Source: Elephas maximus indicus
Lineage: Eukaryota; Chordata; Mammalia; Proboscidea; Elephantidae
Reading direction: 5' to 3'
Length of the DNA stretch: 64,000 nt
NCBI RefSeq assembly: GCF_024166365.1
Contig: NC_064839.1
Location: 32,934,378-32,998,377 of the forward strand
Position 1 is the stretch's first letter. The number at the start of each line of letters is the position of its first letter. Of the stretch, positions 22,826 through 35,167 are shown piece after piece. The translations under genes and the position numbers were made by a program. The notes under the pieces were generated by a model. It worked only from the letters and a program-made list of their open reading frames with translations, did no database searches and was not told the origin of the DNA.

Positions 22826-23830
22826 AGATTTCTGAGGACTCTCTTTAGAGTGCTTTTAGAGTTGTTTATCTTTAGATAAGTCTTTGAATCATTTATTAGA
22901 TGGAAAGAAAAAAAAGCTATTAATCAACTGCAGTTTCTTTGGCCAGTGAACTCCGTCAGAGCATGGGACTCATTGGAAAAAAATACATAGTAAAAGGGGT
23001 CCCTGGGGGAGACAAGGATGGGACCCTCTAGACCTGCTTTAGCCAAAAAGTTCCATCGACAATGATGCCATCTCCAGGTTCAGGGAAGCTGACCCCTGGT
23101 GGGACCTGAAGGAGCCAGGTTCTTTTCCTGTGGGCGTGTGGCCACCAGCTTTCCTCTCCAGGAGCCCACTGAGCTCAGCCTCGGCAGGCCGGCTCAGCAA
23201 CCCCCAAAGGTGCAGCTCTGTAAGCTAAGCGACCACAGCCCCTAGGAAGTAGGACATGTATCTCCCTTCTGCTCACCTAGCCTTGTGGTGCTTGAGGACA
23301 CACGAGGAGGAACCGAACCACTTCAGATCTTTAGCAGCACAGAGGATGGATTACTTTGTGGAAACAGTTTTCTCCATTGCAAATGGGTGGACCAGACCCA
23401 CTTACACAGGGGAAGGAGAGTGAGGGGGCAAGGTTGACCAGGGAGAGGTGAAAGGGGTCCAGGCAGAGTCTAGGGCGGGTAGCTGGGGGGATCCCTTGTT
23501 AGAGTGGGCCTGACACTTCGTCACTCAGCATTCCCCATGGTGTCAGGTGCCACCAGAGACAGCCCGGAGATGCAAGCCACCACTGTACAACAAACTGACA
23601 GACAGGTGGTTCTTCATACCCGTGCCCCCTGCCAATTTAGGAAGGCAACCAGCAAAGTCCCCAGAAGGAAAAGCCCAAAAGCTTCCCAAGCAAGACCTCA
23701 CCCCTAGGTGTCAGAGCTCAACCCACATTCAGGCACAAGTCTGCTCGGCCTCCGCAGCTCTGGCCACAGTGTCAGCCGCACACCTGGGTGAATCAGAATC
23801 GTCTACTTGTCTCTCGGGACTCTGGAACCC

Positions 23831-24010
23831 AGCCCAAACCCATTGCCCTTGAGTTGACTCATGGCCACCCACTGTGTTGCTGCAGAGTATACGTTCCATA
23901 GAGTTTTCAAGGCTGTGAGCTTTCAGAAGCAGATCACCAGGCCTCTCTTCCGCTGCCAACCTTTCACTTAGTAGTCGAGTGCTGAACCATTTGCACTACC
24001 CAGGAAGCCC
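23831..24010 (-). mobile_element. AfroSINE, partly deleted
   Basis: Reverse copy from AAACCCATTGCCCTTGAG to TTTGCACTACCCAGGAAGCC. The segment between AGGCCTCTCTTCC and CAACCTTTCAC is shortened. Confidence 0.85.
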
Positions 24011-24929
24011 ATCTTGGGAGTCCAGCAGGCACTAATGAGTTTCACAGGCTCCTCCCAGGCACTGTCCAGACCCAGCATCCTCCTCCCCTCCCTGGCTCAC
24101 CTTCCAGGTGTTTCGGCCCATCTTCGCCCCCCAGAGACAGCTCCAGGAGGCCTTGTTGCTCCCTCCCTCCTCTAACCATTTGCAGGTGAGAAGACTGAGG
24201 AGGTGGTAGGGACTGAGGAGGGGGAGATGGGTAATCCCTGACTCAGGGAAGCGCTGAGGGTCATTGACCGAGTGGCTGCAAGAGGGAAGTCAGTTCTGCC
24301 GCCCAGTGCCAGGCCTGTGAACTATTTTCCAGCCTTCGGTGGGCCTACCCCAGGCACTCATGGAGAAGGAGGAGCACTGGCCTGGATCCTTGGGAAGGCC
24401 AGGAGGTAGTCTTCACCACCCAGCCCCTGCTGGGCAGGGCTGCTAAGGATTCCCCCAGGACCCAGGCTCCAAGAAGAGATGCTGCACAGTCTCACCTTCA
24501 GCCAGCAGATGGCAGCTCCCTGGGAGGTGGGGGCGTCCTTCTTAACTCTGGCCTCTGGGGACAGATCCAAGGAAGGAGGGCCTTTGGAGTCCCAGGGAGA
24601 CTAAACCTGTAGCAAAGCAGGAAGAAGGAGGAGGGAAGGTGTGCGTTGCATCTGTTGATCCAAAGAGAAGCCGGGCGGGGCTTGTCCTGCTGCGCTCACA
24701 GTGGCTGCCCACAGGCTGGCAGGAATCGCTGCCTGGCAGAGGCTCATGGTGAGCTTGGATCTCCCTCAGAGTCTGTGTCATGTGGCAGTTACTAGAAGGG
24801 AGAGAAGGAGCCATGCAGGTGTCTGGAGCAATAGAGTTCCACCAGAGGGGTTCTGAAGTGGGCGCAGGCTTGGCTTGTTCCAGCAACAGCAGGAAGGCCA
24901 CGGTGGCTGGAGATCAGGAGAGGAAAAGT

Positions 24930-25490
24930 AGGAAAGGTGGCGGGAGTCAGGTGACATAGGGCCATGTGGAGGCCCTGGTAGGACTTTGGCTTCTACTCAA
25001 GGACACGGAGGGTCATTGGAAACTTTCAGCCAAGAAGGGACCTTATCACCCTGGCTGTGGCAGAAGAGGCTGTAGGAAAAGGGGAACAGGCGAGGAGGCC
25101 AGTTAGGAGGCCAGGACAGTGGTCCAGGCAAGCGACAATGGGACAAGGGGGTTAGCGGTGGAGGTGGTAAGATAGGGTGAGATTTGAAGGTGAAGTTGTC
25201 AGGGTTTGCAGACTAGTTGGATCTGGATGGATGAGAAGAAGAGTTAGAGATAACAAGGCTTGGAGACTGAGCGTGCGGTGGGACTGAACCACTGTTTACC
25301 GAGATGGGGAAGATTGTGGGCAGGCTTGGTGGGGCTGTGAATCAAGATTTAAGGTTTGAACATGTTCATCTGAAATGCTCTGTGGACGTCTGAAAGTGAG
25401 TACAGGGCAGGCAGTTGGATGGGTCTATGTGACTGGCGTTCAGAAGAGTGTCTGAAGCTGGGGACGTATATATGGGGCTGTTTATATGGG
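24930..25490 (+). repeat. Unclassified ancient dispersed repeat
   Basis: Text such as GGTCATTGGAAACTTTCAGCC, GTGGTCCAGGCAAGCGACAATG, CCGAGATGGGGAAGATTG and GGCAGGCAGTTGGAT follows a string repeated in many mammalian genomes. I cannot name the family with confidence. Similar scraps occur near 6290-6620 and 52,040-52,310. Confidence 0.4.
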
Positions 25491-26787
25491 TGCGGTTCAG
25501 TCCTGGGAGCTGGAAGAGATCACCAGGGAGCGAGTGTGGGAAAGGGGAGAGTCTCAGCCTTGGGTTGGTGGAGGGCAAAATGGTTTCTGCTTCTAGAAGT
25601 CCTGCTGAGGAAGGTATGATCCCAGGACCATTACCCATGGCATCCCAAAGCCAGGTATGTGGGGGAGGGGATTTTCCTACAAATAGGAATATGTAAAGAC
25701 ACCACCATTTCCCTACCAGGAACTACTCCACATTAAAAACTAGTGTCATGGGCAACATTAGCTACCCTGAAACCCAGCCCCTCCTGGAAATGTGCCAAGA
25801 TGATTGGGAAAGATGGTTGTCCTCCCTGATGTCATCGTTGGGCTTTCAGGCCTTGTTGGATATGTTAGTGCAAAGGTCTTCTCCCTCTCTGTAGGTTACC
25901 TTTTGACTGTCATAATGGAGTCTTTGAATTAATAGATATTCTTAATTTTTACGTATATGTAACCTAAAATTTTACAGAAAATAAAATAATGGAGAACATA
26001 ATATGGAGTAGCCCTCCTGGACTTCTTAGGAGCAGAGGGTCTTGTTGCTGCAGTTCAAAGAATTTATTTTAGAAACATGAAAGCCAAAGGAGGCATGTTT
26101 TAAGTCAAATAGCAACCTTGTTAAAGGGTTTTTGTCTGTTGTTATTGAAATTTCAGGTTTGGAGTTATATGAAATTTAAAGGCTTGCTCATGAAATAGTT
26201 TAAACCTTTTCAAAATCTTCTTATGAACAGATAAGAAGGCATTTCTAGTACATTAAAATATTGACAGGAATCCCGGTGATGTAATTTGTGTGACTGTAGT
26301 ACATATCGCTGTCATGCATACACAGTAAGTCCTCAGCACTCTGAACAGTGAGGATCGTAGTGTGTACCACTGCTCCACCTTGTCCCTGTGATGGAGTGGG
26401 TGACCATTTACACCTGTGCAATACCAGTGTCCCCACCTGCCTACCAAACGAGAAATCCAATTATGTGAAACAAAGTGACTATTAAACTTCCAGAAACTAA
26501 CTTCTAACTGAATTTGTAATTCAAAACCTGTGGTGTGTTCTTTAAGTTCTTTAAAAATGCAAAGTTTACTGAGTATTAAATAAAAACACTGAACTAAAGA
26601 CCATAACCACAATCGTGACTGAAGCTCAGTATCTGGTTTATCGAAAATATGATTCTCAAAACATCTGTCACTGAGACATCAGTCCTAGCACATCCAGGGT
26701 TTCTCCTGCAGTAGGGTTTTGTTTTTAGCATGCAGGAATACACAGCTGTACACAAATACCTTATTAAAAGAGCTATGGGATGGCAAA

Positions 26788-26870
26788 AGGTCCCTGGGTG
26801 ACCCACATTGTTTGACTCCTAACCTAAAGTTTGGCAGTCTGAACCCATCCAAGAAAAGCAAAAGGGAAGA
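26788..26870 (+). mobile_element. AfroSINE head fused to RTE LINE
   Basis: AGGTCCCTGGGTGACCCAC...CCTAACCTAAAGTTTGGCAGTCTGAACCCATCC is the tRNA-like half of an AfroSINE. It stops near AAGCAAAAGGG and the RTE reverse-transcriptase frame follows at once, with no SINE tail between them. Confidence 0.7.
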
Positions 26871-26872
26871 AC

Positions 26873-28585
26873 ATGCTCGGTATTTCTCAAGCTGAAAGAA
26901 CCGAAGAAAAATTCAAGCCTCAAGTTGCAATAGTGAAGGATTCCATGGGGAAAATATTAAACGACACAGGAAGCATCAAAAGAAGATGGAAGGAATACAC
27001 AGAGTCATTATACCAAAAAGAATTAGTCAATATTCAACCATTTCAAGAGGTGGCATATGATAAGGAACCGACGGTACTGAAGGAAGAAGTCCAAGCTGCT
27101 TTGAAGGCACTGGCAAAAAACAAGGCTCCAGGAATTGATGGAATATCAATTGAGATGTTTCAGCAAACAGATGCAGCGTTGGACGTGCTCACTCATCTAT
27201 GCCAAGAAATATGGAGGAGAGCTTCCTGGCTAACTGACTGGAAGAGATCCATATTTATGCCTATTCCCAAGAGAGGTGATCCAACCGAATGTGGAAATTA
27301 TAGAACAATATCATTATTATCACACACAAGCAAAATTCTGCTGAAGATCATTCAAAAACGGCTGCAGCAGTCTATCGACAGGGAACTGCCAGAAATTCAG
27401 GCTGGATTCAGAAGAGGACGTGGAACCAGGGATATCATTGCTGATGTCAGATGGATCCTGGCTGAAAGCAGAGAATACCAGAAGAATGTTTACCTGTGTT
27501 TTATTGACTATGCAAAGGCATTCGACTGTGTGGACCATAACAAACTATGAATAACGTTGCGAAAAATGGGAATTCCAGAACACTTAATTGTGCTCATGAG
27601 GAACCTTTACATAGATCAAGAGGCAGTTGTTTGGACAAAACAAGGGAATACTGATTGGTTTAAGGTCAGGAAAGGTGTGCGTCAGGGTTGTATTCTTTCA
27701 CCATACCTATTTAATCTGTATGCTGAACAAATAATACGAGAAGCTGGACTATATGAAGAACAGGGCATCAGGATTGGAAGAAGACTCATTAACAACCTGC
27801 ATTATGCAGACGACACAACCTTGCTTGCTGAAAGTGAAGAGGACTTGAAGCACTTACTAATGAAGATCAAAGACCACAGTCTTCAGTATGGATTGCACCT
27901 CAACATAAAGAAAACAAAAATCCTCACAACTGGACCAATGAGCAACATCATGATAAACGGAGAAAAGATTGAAGTTGTCAAGGATTTCATTTTACTTGGA
28001 TCTACAATCAACAGCCATGGAAGCAGCAGTCAAGAAATCAAAAGACGCATTGCATTGGGCAAATCTGCTGCAAAGGACCTCTTCAAAGTGTTGAAGAGCA
28101 AAGATGTCACCCTGAAGACTAAGGTGCGCCAGACCCAAGCCATGGTATTTTCAATCATATCCTATGCATGTGAAAGCTGGACAATGAATAAGGAAGACCG
28201 AAGAAGAGTTGATGCCTTTGAATTGTGGTGTTGGCGAAGAATCTTGAATATACCACGGACTGCCAAAAGAACGAACAAATCTGTCTTGGAAGAAGTGCGA
28301 CCAGAATGCTCCTTAGAGGCAAGGATGGCGAGACTGCGTCTTACATACTTTGGATGTGTTGTCAGGAGGGATGAGTCCCTGGAGAAGGACATCATGCCTG
28401 GCAGAGTACAGGGTCAGCGGAAAAGAGGAAGACCCTCAATGAGGTGGATTGACACAGTGGCTGCAACAATGAGCTCAAGCATAACAACGATTTTAAGGAT
28501 GGCACAGGACCGGGCAGTGTTTCGTTCTGTTGTGCATAGGGTCACTATGATTTGGAACCGACTCGACGGAACCTAACAACAACAA
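26873..28585 (+). mobile_element. RTE/BovB-type LINE, copy 1, near-intact RT frame
   Basis: Non-LTR retrotransposon whose product would copy its RNA at a nicked target. The frame is open from 26,873 to 28,576 except for one TGA at 27,548-27,550. RT landmarks appear in order: NKAPGIDG (near 27,118), the ISLLSHTSKILLKI block, FIDYAKAFD (catalytic Asp, near 27,505), GVRQGCILSPYLFNLY (27,674 on) and YADD at 27,803-27,814. A C-terminal tail with RKRGRPSMRWID follows. The endonuclease half is missing, so the copy is 5'-truncated and cannot move by itself. It ends in (AAC)n, typical of RTE. The premature TGA lies where a sibling copy has TGG (55,240 region), so it is a single-base change. It shows less decay than the other copies here, hence probably a younger insertion. 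Confidence 0.9.
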
Positions 28586-30210
28586 CAACAACAATCAGGA
28601 AAATATTAAATGATGCAGGAGTCATCAAAAGAAGATGGAAAGAATACACAGAGTCACTATACCAAAAAGAGTTGGTCAAAATTCAAAAATTTCAGGAGGT
28701 AGCATTTTATCAGGAACTGATGGTACTGAAGGAAGAGGTCCAAGCTGCACTGAAGGCATTGGTGAAAAACAAGGCTCCAGGAATTGATGGAATACCAGTT
28801 GAGATGTTTCAACAAACAGATGCAGTGTTGGAGGTGCTCACTCATCTATGCCAAGAAATTTGGAATACAGTCACCTAGCCAACCAATTGGAAGAGATCCA
28901 TGTTTATGCCTCTTCCAAAGAAAGGTGATCCAACTGAATGCAGAAATTATCAAGCAATATCATTAATATCACACGCAGGTAAAATTTTGCTGAAGATCAT
29001 TCCAGAGTGGCTGCATCAGTACATCAACAGGGAACTGCCAGAAATTCAAGCTAGATTCAGAAGAGGATGTGGAACCAGGGATGTCATTGCTGATGTCATG
29101 TGGATCCTGGCTGAAAGCAGAGAATACCTACCAGAAGGATATTTACCTGTGTTTTATTGATTATGCAAAGGCATTCGACTGCGTGGATCATGACAAATTA
29201 TGAATAACGTTGCAAAAAATGGGAATTTCAGAATACTTAATTGTGCTCATGAGGAACCTGCACATAGATCAAGACACAGTCATTCAAACAGAACAAGGGG
29301 ATACTGATTGGTTTTAAGTCAGAAAAGGTGTGCATCAGGGTTGTATCCTTTCACCCTACTTATTCAATCTGTATGCTGAGCGAATAATCTGAGAAGCTGG
29401 ACTATATGAAGAAGAATGCAGCATCAGGATTGGAAGACGACTCATTAACAACCTGCATTGTGCAGATGACACAGTCTTGCTTGCTGAAAGTGAAGAGGAC
29501 TTGAAGCACTTACTGATGAAGATCCAAGACCACAGCCATCAGTATGGATTACACCTCAAACTAAAGAAAACAAAAATCCTACTACTGGACCAATAAGCAA
29601 CATCATGATAAATGGAGAAAATATTGAAGTTGTGAAGGATTTCATTTTACTTGCAACCACAATCAATGCCCATGGGAGCAGCAGTCAAGAAATCAAAAGA
29701 CGTGTTGCATTGGGCAAATCTGCTGCAAAAGACCTCTTTAAAGTGTAAAAAAGCAAAGATGTCATCTTGAAGACTAAGGTGCGCCTGACCCAAGCCATGT
29801 GAAAGCTGGACAATGAATAAGGAAGACCAAAGAAGAATTGACACCTTTGAATTGTGGTGTTGGCGAAGAATATTGAATATACCATGGACTGCCAGAAGAA
29901 CCAACAAATCCGTCTTGGAAGAAGTGCAATCAGAATGCTTCTTAGAAGGAAGGATGGCAAGACTAGTCTCACATACTTTGCACATGTTATCAGGAGGGAT
30001 CAGTCCCCAGAGAAGGACATCACGTTTGGTAAAGTAGAGGGTCCGCAAAAAAGAGGAAGACTCTGAATGAAATGGGTTGACACAGTAGCTGCAAAAAGGG
30101 GCTCACGCATAATGACGGTGAGAATGGTGCAGGACCGTGCAGTGTTTCATTCTGTTGTACATAGGGTCGCTATGAGTCAGAACTGACCCTATGGCACCTA
30201 ACAACAGCAA
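28586..30210 (+). mobile_element. RTE/BovB-type LINE, copy 2, decayed
   Basis: Starts right after the (AAC)n end of copy 1, at a point equivalent to about 26,945 in copy 1 (GAAAATATTAAATGATGCAGG), and runs parallel to it to CCTAACAACAGCAATGG. Several stops (for example in the segment near 28,876) and frameshifts break the frame. The YADD equivalent is altered (CTGCATTGTGCAGATGAC, Tyr to Cys) and a block of about 25 bases is deleted near 29,797. It is non-functional and older than copy 1. Confidence 0.88.
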
Positions 30211-30252
30211 TGGTACCTTGGAAGAAAGGCCTGGTGACTGCTTCCAAAAAGA

Positions 30253-30465
30253 TTGTTGTTGTTAGTCGCCATTGAGTCAGTCCCAATTCATAGAGACCCC
30301 GTGTGTGCAGATTAGAACTGTGCTCCTTAGGGCTTTCAAGGCTGTGACCTTTCGGAAACAGATTGCCAGGCCTGTCTTCCGAGGCACCTCTGGGTGGGTT
30401 CGAAGTGCAAATCTTTCAGCTAGTAGATGAGCACTTAAACCCTTTGTACCACCCAGGAACTTCCA
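30253..30465 (-). mobile_element. AfroSINE
   Basis: Reverse copy beginning TTGTTGTTGTTAGTCGCC and ending TTTGTACCACCCAGGAAC. Confidence 0.88.
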
Positions 30466-30469
30466 AAAG

Positions 30470-30545
30470 AGCCCTATGGAGCAGTTCTACTCTGTAACAC
30501 ATGGGATCGACATGAGTCAGAATCAGGCAATGAGTTTGGTTTTTG
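30470..30545 (+). mobile_element. AfroSINE tail fragment
   Basis: GAGCCCTATGGAGCAGTTCTACTCTG...ATGAGTCAGAATCAGG then GTTTGGTTTTT. Only the 3' half is present. Confidence 0.75.
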
Positions 30546-30790
30546 AGAATGGGAAGCTGACGAAACACTGGTCCAGAAGAACAAAGGTGCACACGGCATT
30601 TTCCCCAATGTTTAATATTGGCTTTGATTTGCTAGTTTGTTAAAAAAACATATATACTCATACACACACACACTATACAAATTGAATGAGGGTTTGTTTC
30701 TAAGTTTGATTTAGCACCTAAGAACTCTATGCTTCAACTGCAAAACTCATTGCAGGACTGGAAATATTAAAGTGGCACTAATGTTGAAAC

Positions 30791-30930
30791 TGTAAGTGCT
30801 ATGGCTGCTAACCAAAGGGTCGGCAGTTCGAATCCGCCAGGCGCTCCTTTGGAAACTCTATGGGGCAATTCTACTCTGTCCTATAGCGTCGCTATGAGTC
30901 GGAATCGACTCGATGGCACTGGATTTTTTT
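30791..30930 (+). mobile_element. AfroSINE, young-looking, with target duplication
   Basis: Contains the well-kept B-box-like GGCAGTTCGAATCCGCC and tail GTCGCTATGAGTCGGAATCGACTCG. It is 5'-truncated. The identical 12-bp flank TAATGTTGAAAC is present at 30,779-30,790 and 30,931-30,942. Confidence 0.93.
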
Positions 30931-32189
30931 TAATGTTGAAACATAGGTAATCAGAGGTACCAAAGGCACTGATAATGTCAGTCATCATCAAAGACAGTCT
31001 GGGTAAATATCGCCCATTTCCTGTCAGCTACTGCTAAAACTTACAGATTTCAAACTGGAGAGGAATCCTGCCGGGCTTTTCGCTTATCACTTATGTGAAG
31101 AAAGGCCCTCTTAGGTCCCCTCATTGAGCATGAGGACTGGGTTTTAAAATCAGTTTTCCTGTATCATCACAAGACATGTGATATTCTGTTAATATGCTTT
31201 CACGTTGAACTGCTCCAATTGATGGTACAAAGACTCTCTTGTGTATCCAGCAAAGAACAAACCTATTAAAGTGAAATAGCTAATTATGAAAAATGAATGG
31301 TTCCATAATGATGCAAAGAAGGACCCTTTTTGTGTATTAGGATCTGTTAACTAGTTCCAGATCCCAGTTGCTTTACGCACAGAAGCCACCATGAGAAGTA
31401 TTCTCCAGACTGAAAGGTCATTCAGGAGCAGTGGTGAGGGCAGGAACCAGGGCAGTCTTAAGGGAGGGATGAGATTTGAGGGTGAGTTAGGACTAAATCA
31501 GCTGAACTTGATAAATGGTTGGACGTGTGGAGAAAGGGGGAAGGTAGCAAAGGGCATCCCAGATTTCTGGACTAGGTTTAGCCTGGGTAAAGAAGTTACT
31601 CTGGTGCCCACAGAGTTAGAGAGTGGGCTGACCTGTAGGCACCGAGGCCTGAGTAGACAAGTCCAGAGGTGTGGGGAGCGGGGCGTGGGTATTCTGTTTC
31701 CCTTTTTCCCAGGGCTACAGGGAAGCTCCTGGCACATTTTACCTTTAATCACAGCGGCAGTGTCAGTCTCCATGGTTGTCATATTTCATTCTTCATTTTT
31801 CCTCAATTCTCATTTCCCCCTTTCAGTTCAGAATCTATTCTGTTTGTTGTAAATGCCTTCTTGTAAGCCCCTTATTTCATTTGTGGAAAGAGAGAGGGTG
31901 TAATAAGTATGTGTCAGGCAGTCAAATAAAGAGCAGCAGGCATGTGCCAGATGGCTGGTCTGAGGGTGCAACTTAATGTGGCTTCAGCCCGATTTCTTTT
32001 TGAGAATCCTGCCAAAGTCTGCGGCCAGGTGGGAAGCCCTAGAGAATTAAAAGTGGAGCTACGAGGAGGATGTCCCACAGGACCAGCCACACCCAGTCGC
32101 TGCTCTCGGGGAGCCTGGTAAGGAGTGAATCTCTCCTAAAGGGGAGATTATAGCACAGCCCAGGGCACCCAGAGAGTGCAAAGCTCATG

Positions 32190-32305
32190 CACTTACCACT
32201 TAGGCTTCAGTGCAAGCCTCAGCCCTACCACTGACCAGCTGTGTGACCTTGAGCAAGTGGCTTCATTTCTCTGAGCCCCAGTTCCCTCATCTGTTATACA
32301 CAAAG
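32190..32305 (+). repeat. MIR
   Basis: TACCACTGACCAGCTGTGTGACCTTGAGCAAG...CTGAGCCCCAGTTCCCTCATCTG, interrupted at its 3' end by a short RTE/AfroSINE tail remnant (CCTGAGTCCGAGCC...CTAACAACAA). Confidence 0.8.
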
Positions 32306-32344
32306 CCGCCCTGAGTCCGAGCCAACTGGAAGTCAACTAACAAC

Positions 32345-32435
32345 AAGGCGGGGCTCAAGAATGTGCATGTCTAACAAGTTCCCAAGAGATAGTGCTGGTG
32401 TGTGGATGGCACTTTGAGAACCGCTATCCAAGGGG
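32345..32435 (+). repeat. MER5A-like DNA transposon remnant
   Basis: CTCAAGAATGTGCATGTCTAACAAGTTCCC...GCACTTTGAGAACCGCTATCC is characteristic of the MER5A (hAT-Charlie) terminus. Confidence 0.75.
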
Positions 32436-32877
32436 ATGGGGAAATTTATTTCAGATGGGGTAAGAGACGGATGCTCTAACTGGTGATCAGTCTCTTTGTT
32501 AGGCACCACAGACAAAGGGCTCCCACTCTCTGGGAGTTCTCCAGGCCTAGTGGAGCCAGGGTGGTCCTGAATTCAGCCTGTGGTGGACCCAGACAGCCTT
32601 ATTTCACACAGATTCCTGGTATGTCATTGTTGTTGCTGCTATTACTAAGGGAGGCGGGAGCCGGCCAGGTAGCAACAAGCCAGATGCTCTCAACTGCTGG
32701 AGAAGTTCTTGGCAAAAGCAAACATTCTGAGACTGGGCTGGCTGGAGGGCCCAATGCACTAGCGCTCATACTTCTTGACCTTGACTTTCTCAGCTTCTTC
32801 CCAAGCTCAGACATCTCAGACACCTCCTGAGCTTCATCATGAATTAAACAGTTTTAAACACTTCCTAGAAGCAAGGA

Positions 32878-33047
32878 GGAAACCCTGGTGGTGTAGTGGT
32901 TAAGAGCTACAGCTGCTAACCAAAAGGTCAGCAGTTGGAATCCACCAGGTGCTCCTTGGAAACCCTATGAGGCAGTTCTGCTCTGTCCTATAGGGTTGCT
33001 ATGAGTCAGAATCCTAAGTTGGAGCTGACTTGACAGCAACTAACAAT
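32878..33047 (+). mobile_element. AfroSINE
   Basis: Forward copy from AGGAAACCCTGGTGGTGTAGTGG to the tail ...TTGACAGCAACTAACAATG, which again resembles an RTE end. Confidence 0.9.
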
Positions 33048-34327
33048 GACCAGTGCCACTGACTGTTGACATGATTTGGGGTAATTCAGTTTCTGCTGTC
33101 CCTTGACCCTGTGTTACTGGGCTCAGGTCAGCATCCAGGGAGGGGTGGCTGGTGTAGGGAGGGCTGGCAAGTTATCAGCCTCCATCTCTTGAGGAACTTC
33201 CCCACAAGCACGTGGTACTGAAGGAGCTGAGTTGCCTTTCCTCTGCTGTAAAATCTTTACTGTACAGAGCACTGGGTGGATGACATTTCCTTCATCCAGC
33301 CCTCCATAATAGTCCTCATTCCCCGGGTGGGACAGCTGATGATGATTTGCAACATTCGTGGATTTAACATTTTATATTTCAATTATTCATGAACTTCCTG
33401 ATACAAGTCCACATTGTAGCAAATGGTCATTTTATGAGCCGTGATTGTGAGAGCTAGGTTGTGCTAGCTAATCCCAAGCCAATGTGTGGGCCAAGACAGC
33501 CCCCCAGCATCTGCCTCTCAACATAACTCTTCTGCTTCCTACTCACCCAGCAAACACAGGGACTCTGCTGGTGTGACCAAAACCTGGGCCCTTGGTGGAA
33601 AATGACCCAAAAGCCAACTCCAGGCTGGTGAAGAAAGAGAAGAGGAAGTGAAGCGATCGGGACAAGTGATGGCTCTAGGAAGGAAATAAGAGGTTGGCTT
33701 GAGTTCGAGTGAAATGCCTAGTCTGCCGTGGCTAGGCTCTGTGATGTCAGCCAGTTCACCATTTCCTCCACAAAAACAGGGAAAAGTGATTTGTAAAACA
33801 GTTCTGTGAGTTTTCCAGCCGATGTATATAAATGGTTCATCAAGCCAGAGATAAAACCTTAGTGAATGATGACAAGGCAGTAAACTTATGGAATTTGGAT
33901 AGTCAGAGGAACATGTGAGTTAATCTTAGTGAATTTATTTAAGTGGCAGGATGTATTTTAATAGAATAAATTGTTTTCATCTTATATTTATAGAATCGTT
34001 AAGGGCCTGTGGGTGGTCACTTATATTTTTCCAGTTACGTTTTGATGCAGTTGTTTAGAAATTTCTTCTTGGCAGTGGAGCATGCTCCTACTAACTCTTA
34101 AGTGGAAGCCTGATACGTTAAACAGATAGAAGCAGAGCTGCTTTGTATGAAAGAGGAGCAGGGAGCTCCATGATGCACCAGCCGACCCCTATCACCCAGG
34201 GCACCTGTGTAGGGCCTCTTGCCTTCCAGTTTGAGAGATTTGCCTTAGTCTTATTCATAGCCATGTTCCTGGTGTTTAGCATGTGCCAGGCATCGAGTAA
34301 GCATGAGTATTGGTAAGTAGATAGATG

Positions 34328-34425
34328 AACGTGTAGGTGAGTGGACGGATGGATGGATGGGTGGAGGGGCGGACAGGTGGACGGGCAGATGGGTGGATGG
34401 GTGGATGGATGACCAAGTGGATGTT
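34328..34425 (+). repeat. (GGAT/GGGT)n microsatellite
   Basis: Imperfect tetramers GGATGGATGGATGGGTGG and relatives, cut on the right by an RTE insertion. Confidence 0.85.
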
Positions 34426-34429
34426 TGGG

Positions 34430-35165
34430 TTATTCTTGTTGTTGTATGCCATCAAGTCAATTCTAACTCATAATGACTCTATATACAACAGAACAAAAGA
34501 CTGCCCAGTCCTGAGGCATCCTTACAATTGTTGCTGTATTTGAGCCCATTGTTGCAGCCACTGTGTCAGTCCATCTCATTGAGGCTCTTCCTGTTTTTCG
34601 CTGACCCTCTACTTTACCAAGAATGATATCCTTCTCCAGGGACTGGTCCCTCTTGATAACATGTCCAAAGCACATGAGATGAAGTCTCGCCATCTTGCCT
34701 TCTAAGGAGCATTCTGGCTGTCCTTTTTCCAAGGCAGATTTTTTCGTTCTTCTGGCAGTTCATGGTGTATTCAATATTCTTCACCAAAACCACAATCCAA
34801 AGGCATCAGTTCTTCTTTGGTCTTCCTTATTCATTATCCAGCGTTTGCATGCATATGAGGCAATTGAAAATAACATGGCTTGGGTCAGGTGCACCTTAGT
34901 CCTGAAAGTGACATCTTTGCTTTTTTAACACTTTAAACTTTTTTTTAACACTTTAAACTTTTTTTTAACACTTTAAACGCTTTTGCAGCAGATTTGCCTG
35001 TTGCAGTACGTCATTTGATTTCTTGATTTCTGCTTCTGTGGGTGTTGATTGTAGATCCAAGAAAAATGAAATCCTTGACAACGTACATTTTTACCATTTA
35101 TCATTATGTTGCTTATTGGTCCAGTTGTGAGGATTTTTGTTTTGTGTTGAGGTGTAATTCATACT
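34430..35165 (-). mobile_element. RTE LINE 3' fragment
   Basis: Reverse copy starting with TTGTTGTTGTATGCC and containing reversed forms of the C-terminal RT region (for example CTTCCTGTTTTTCGCTGACC for RKRGR..). Numerous changes are present. It ends inside the region after the YADD motif, near 35,160. Confidence 0.85.
34919..34979 (-). repeat. Three 21-bp tandem units inside the RTE fragment
   Basis: The unit CTTTTTTTTAACACTTTAAA occurs three times in a row where other RTE copies carry it once (compare TTTAAAGTGTTAAAAAGC at 55,776). Confidence 0.85.
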
Positions 35166-35167
35166 GA

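Noticed and set aside
28900..30066. Short open frames treated as separate genes
   Set aside because: They are pieces of the decayed second RTE copy.
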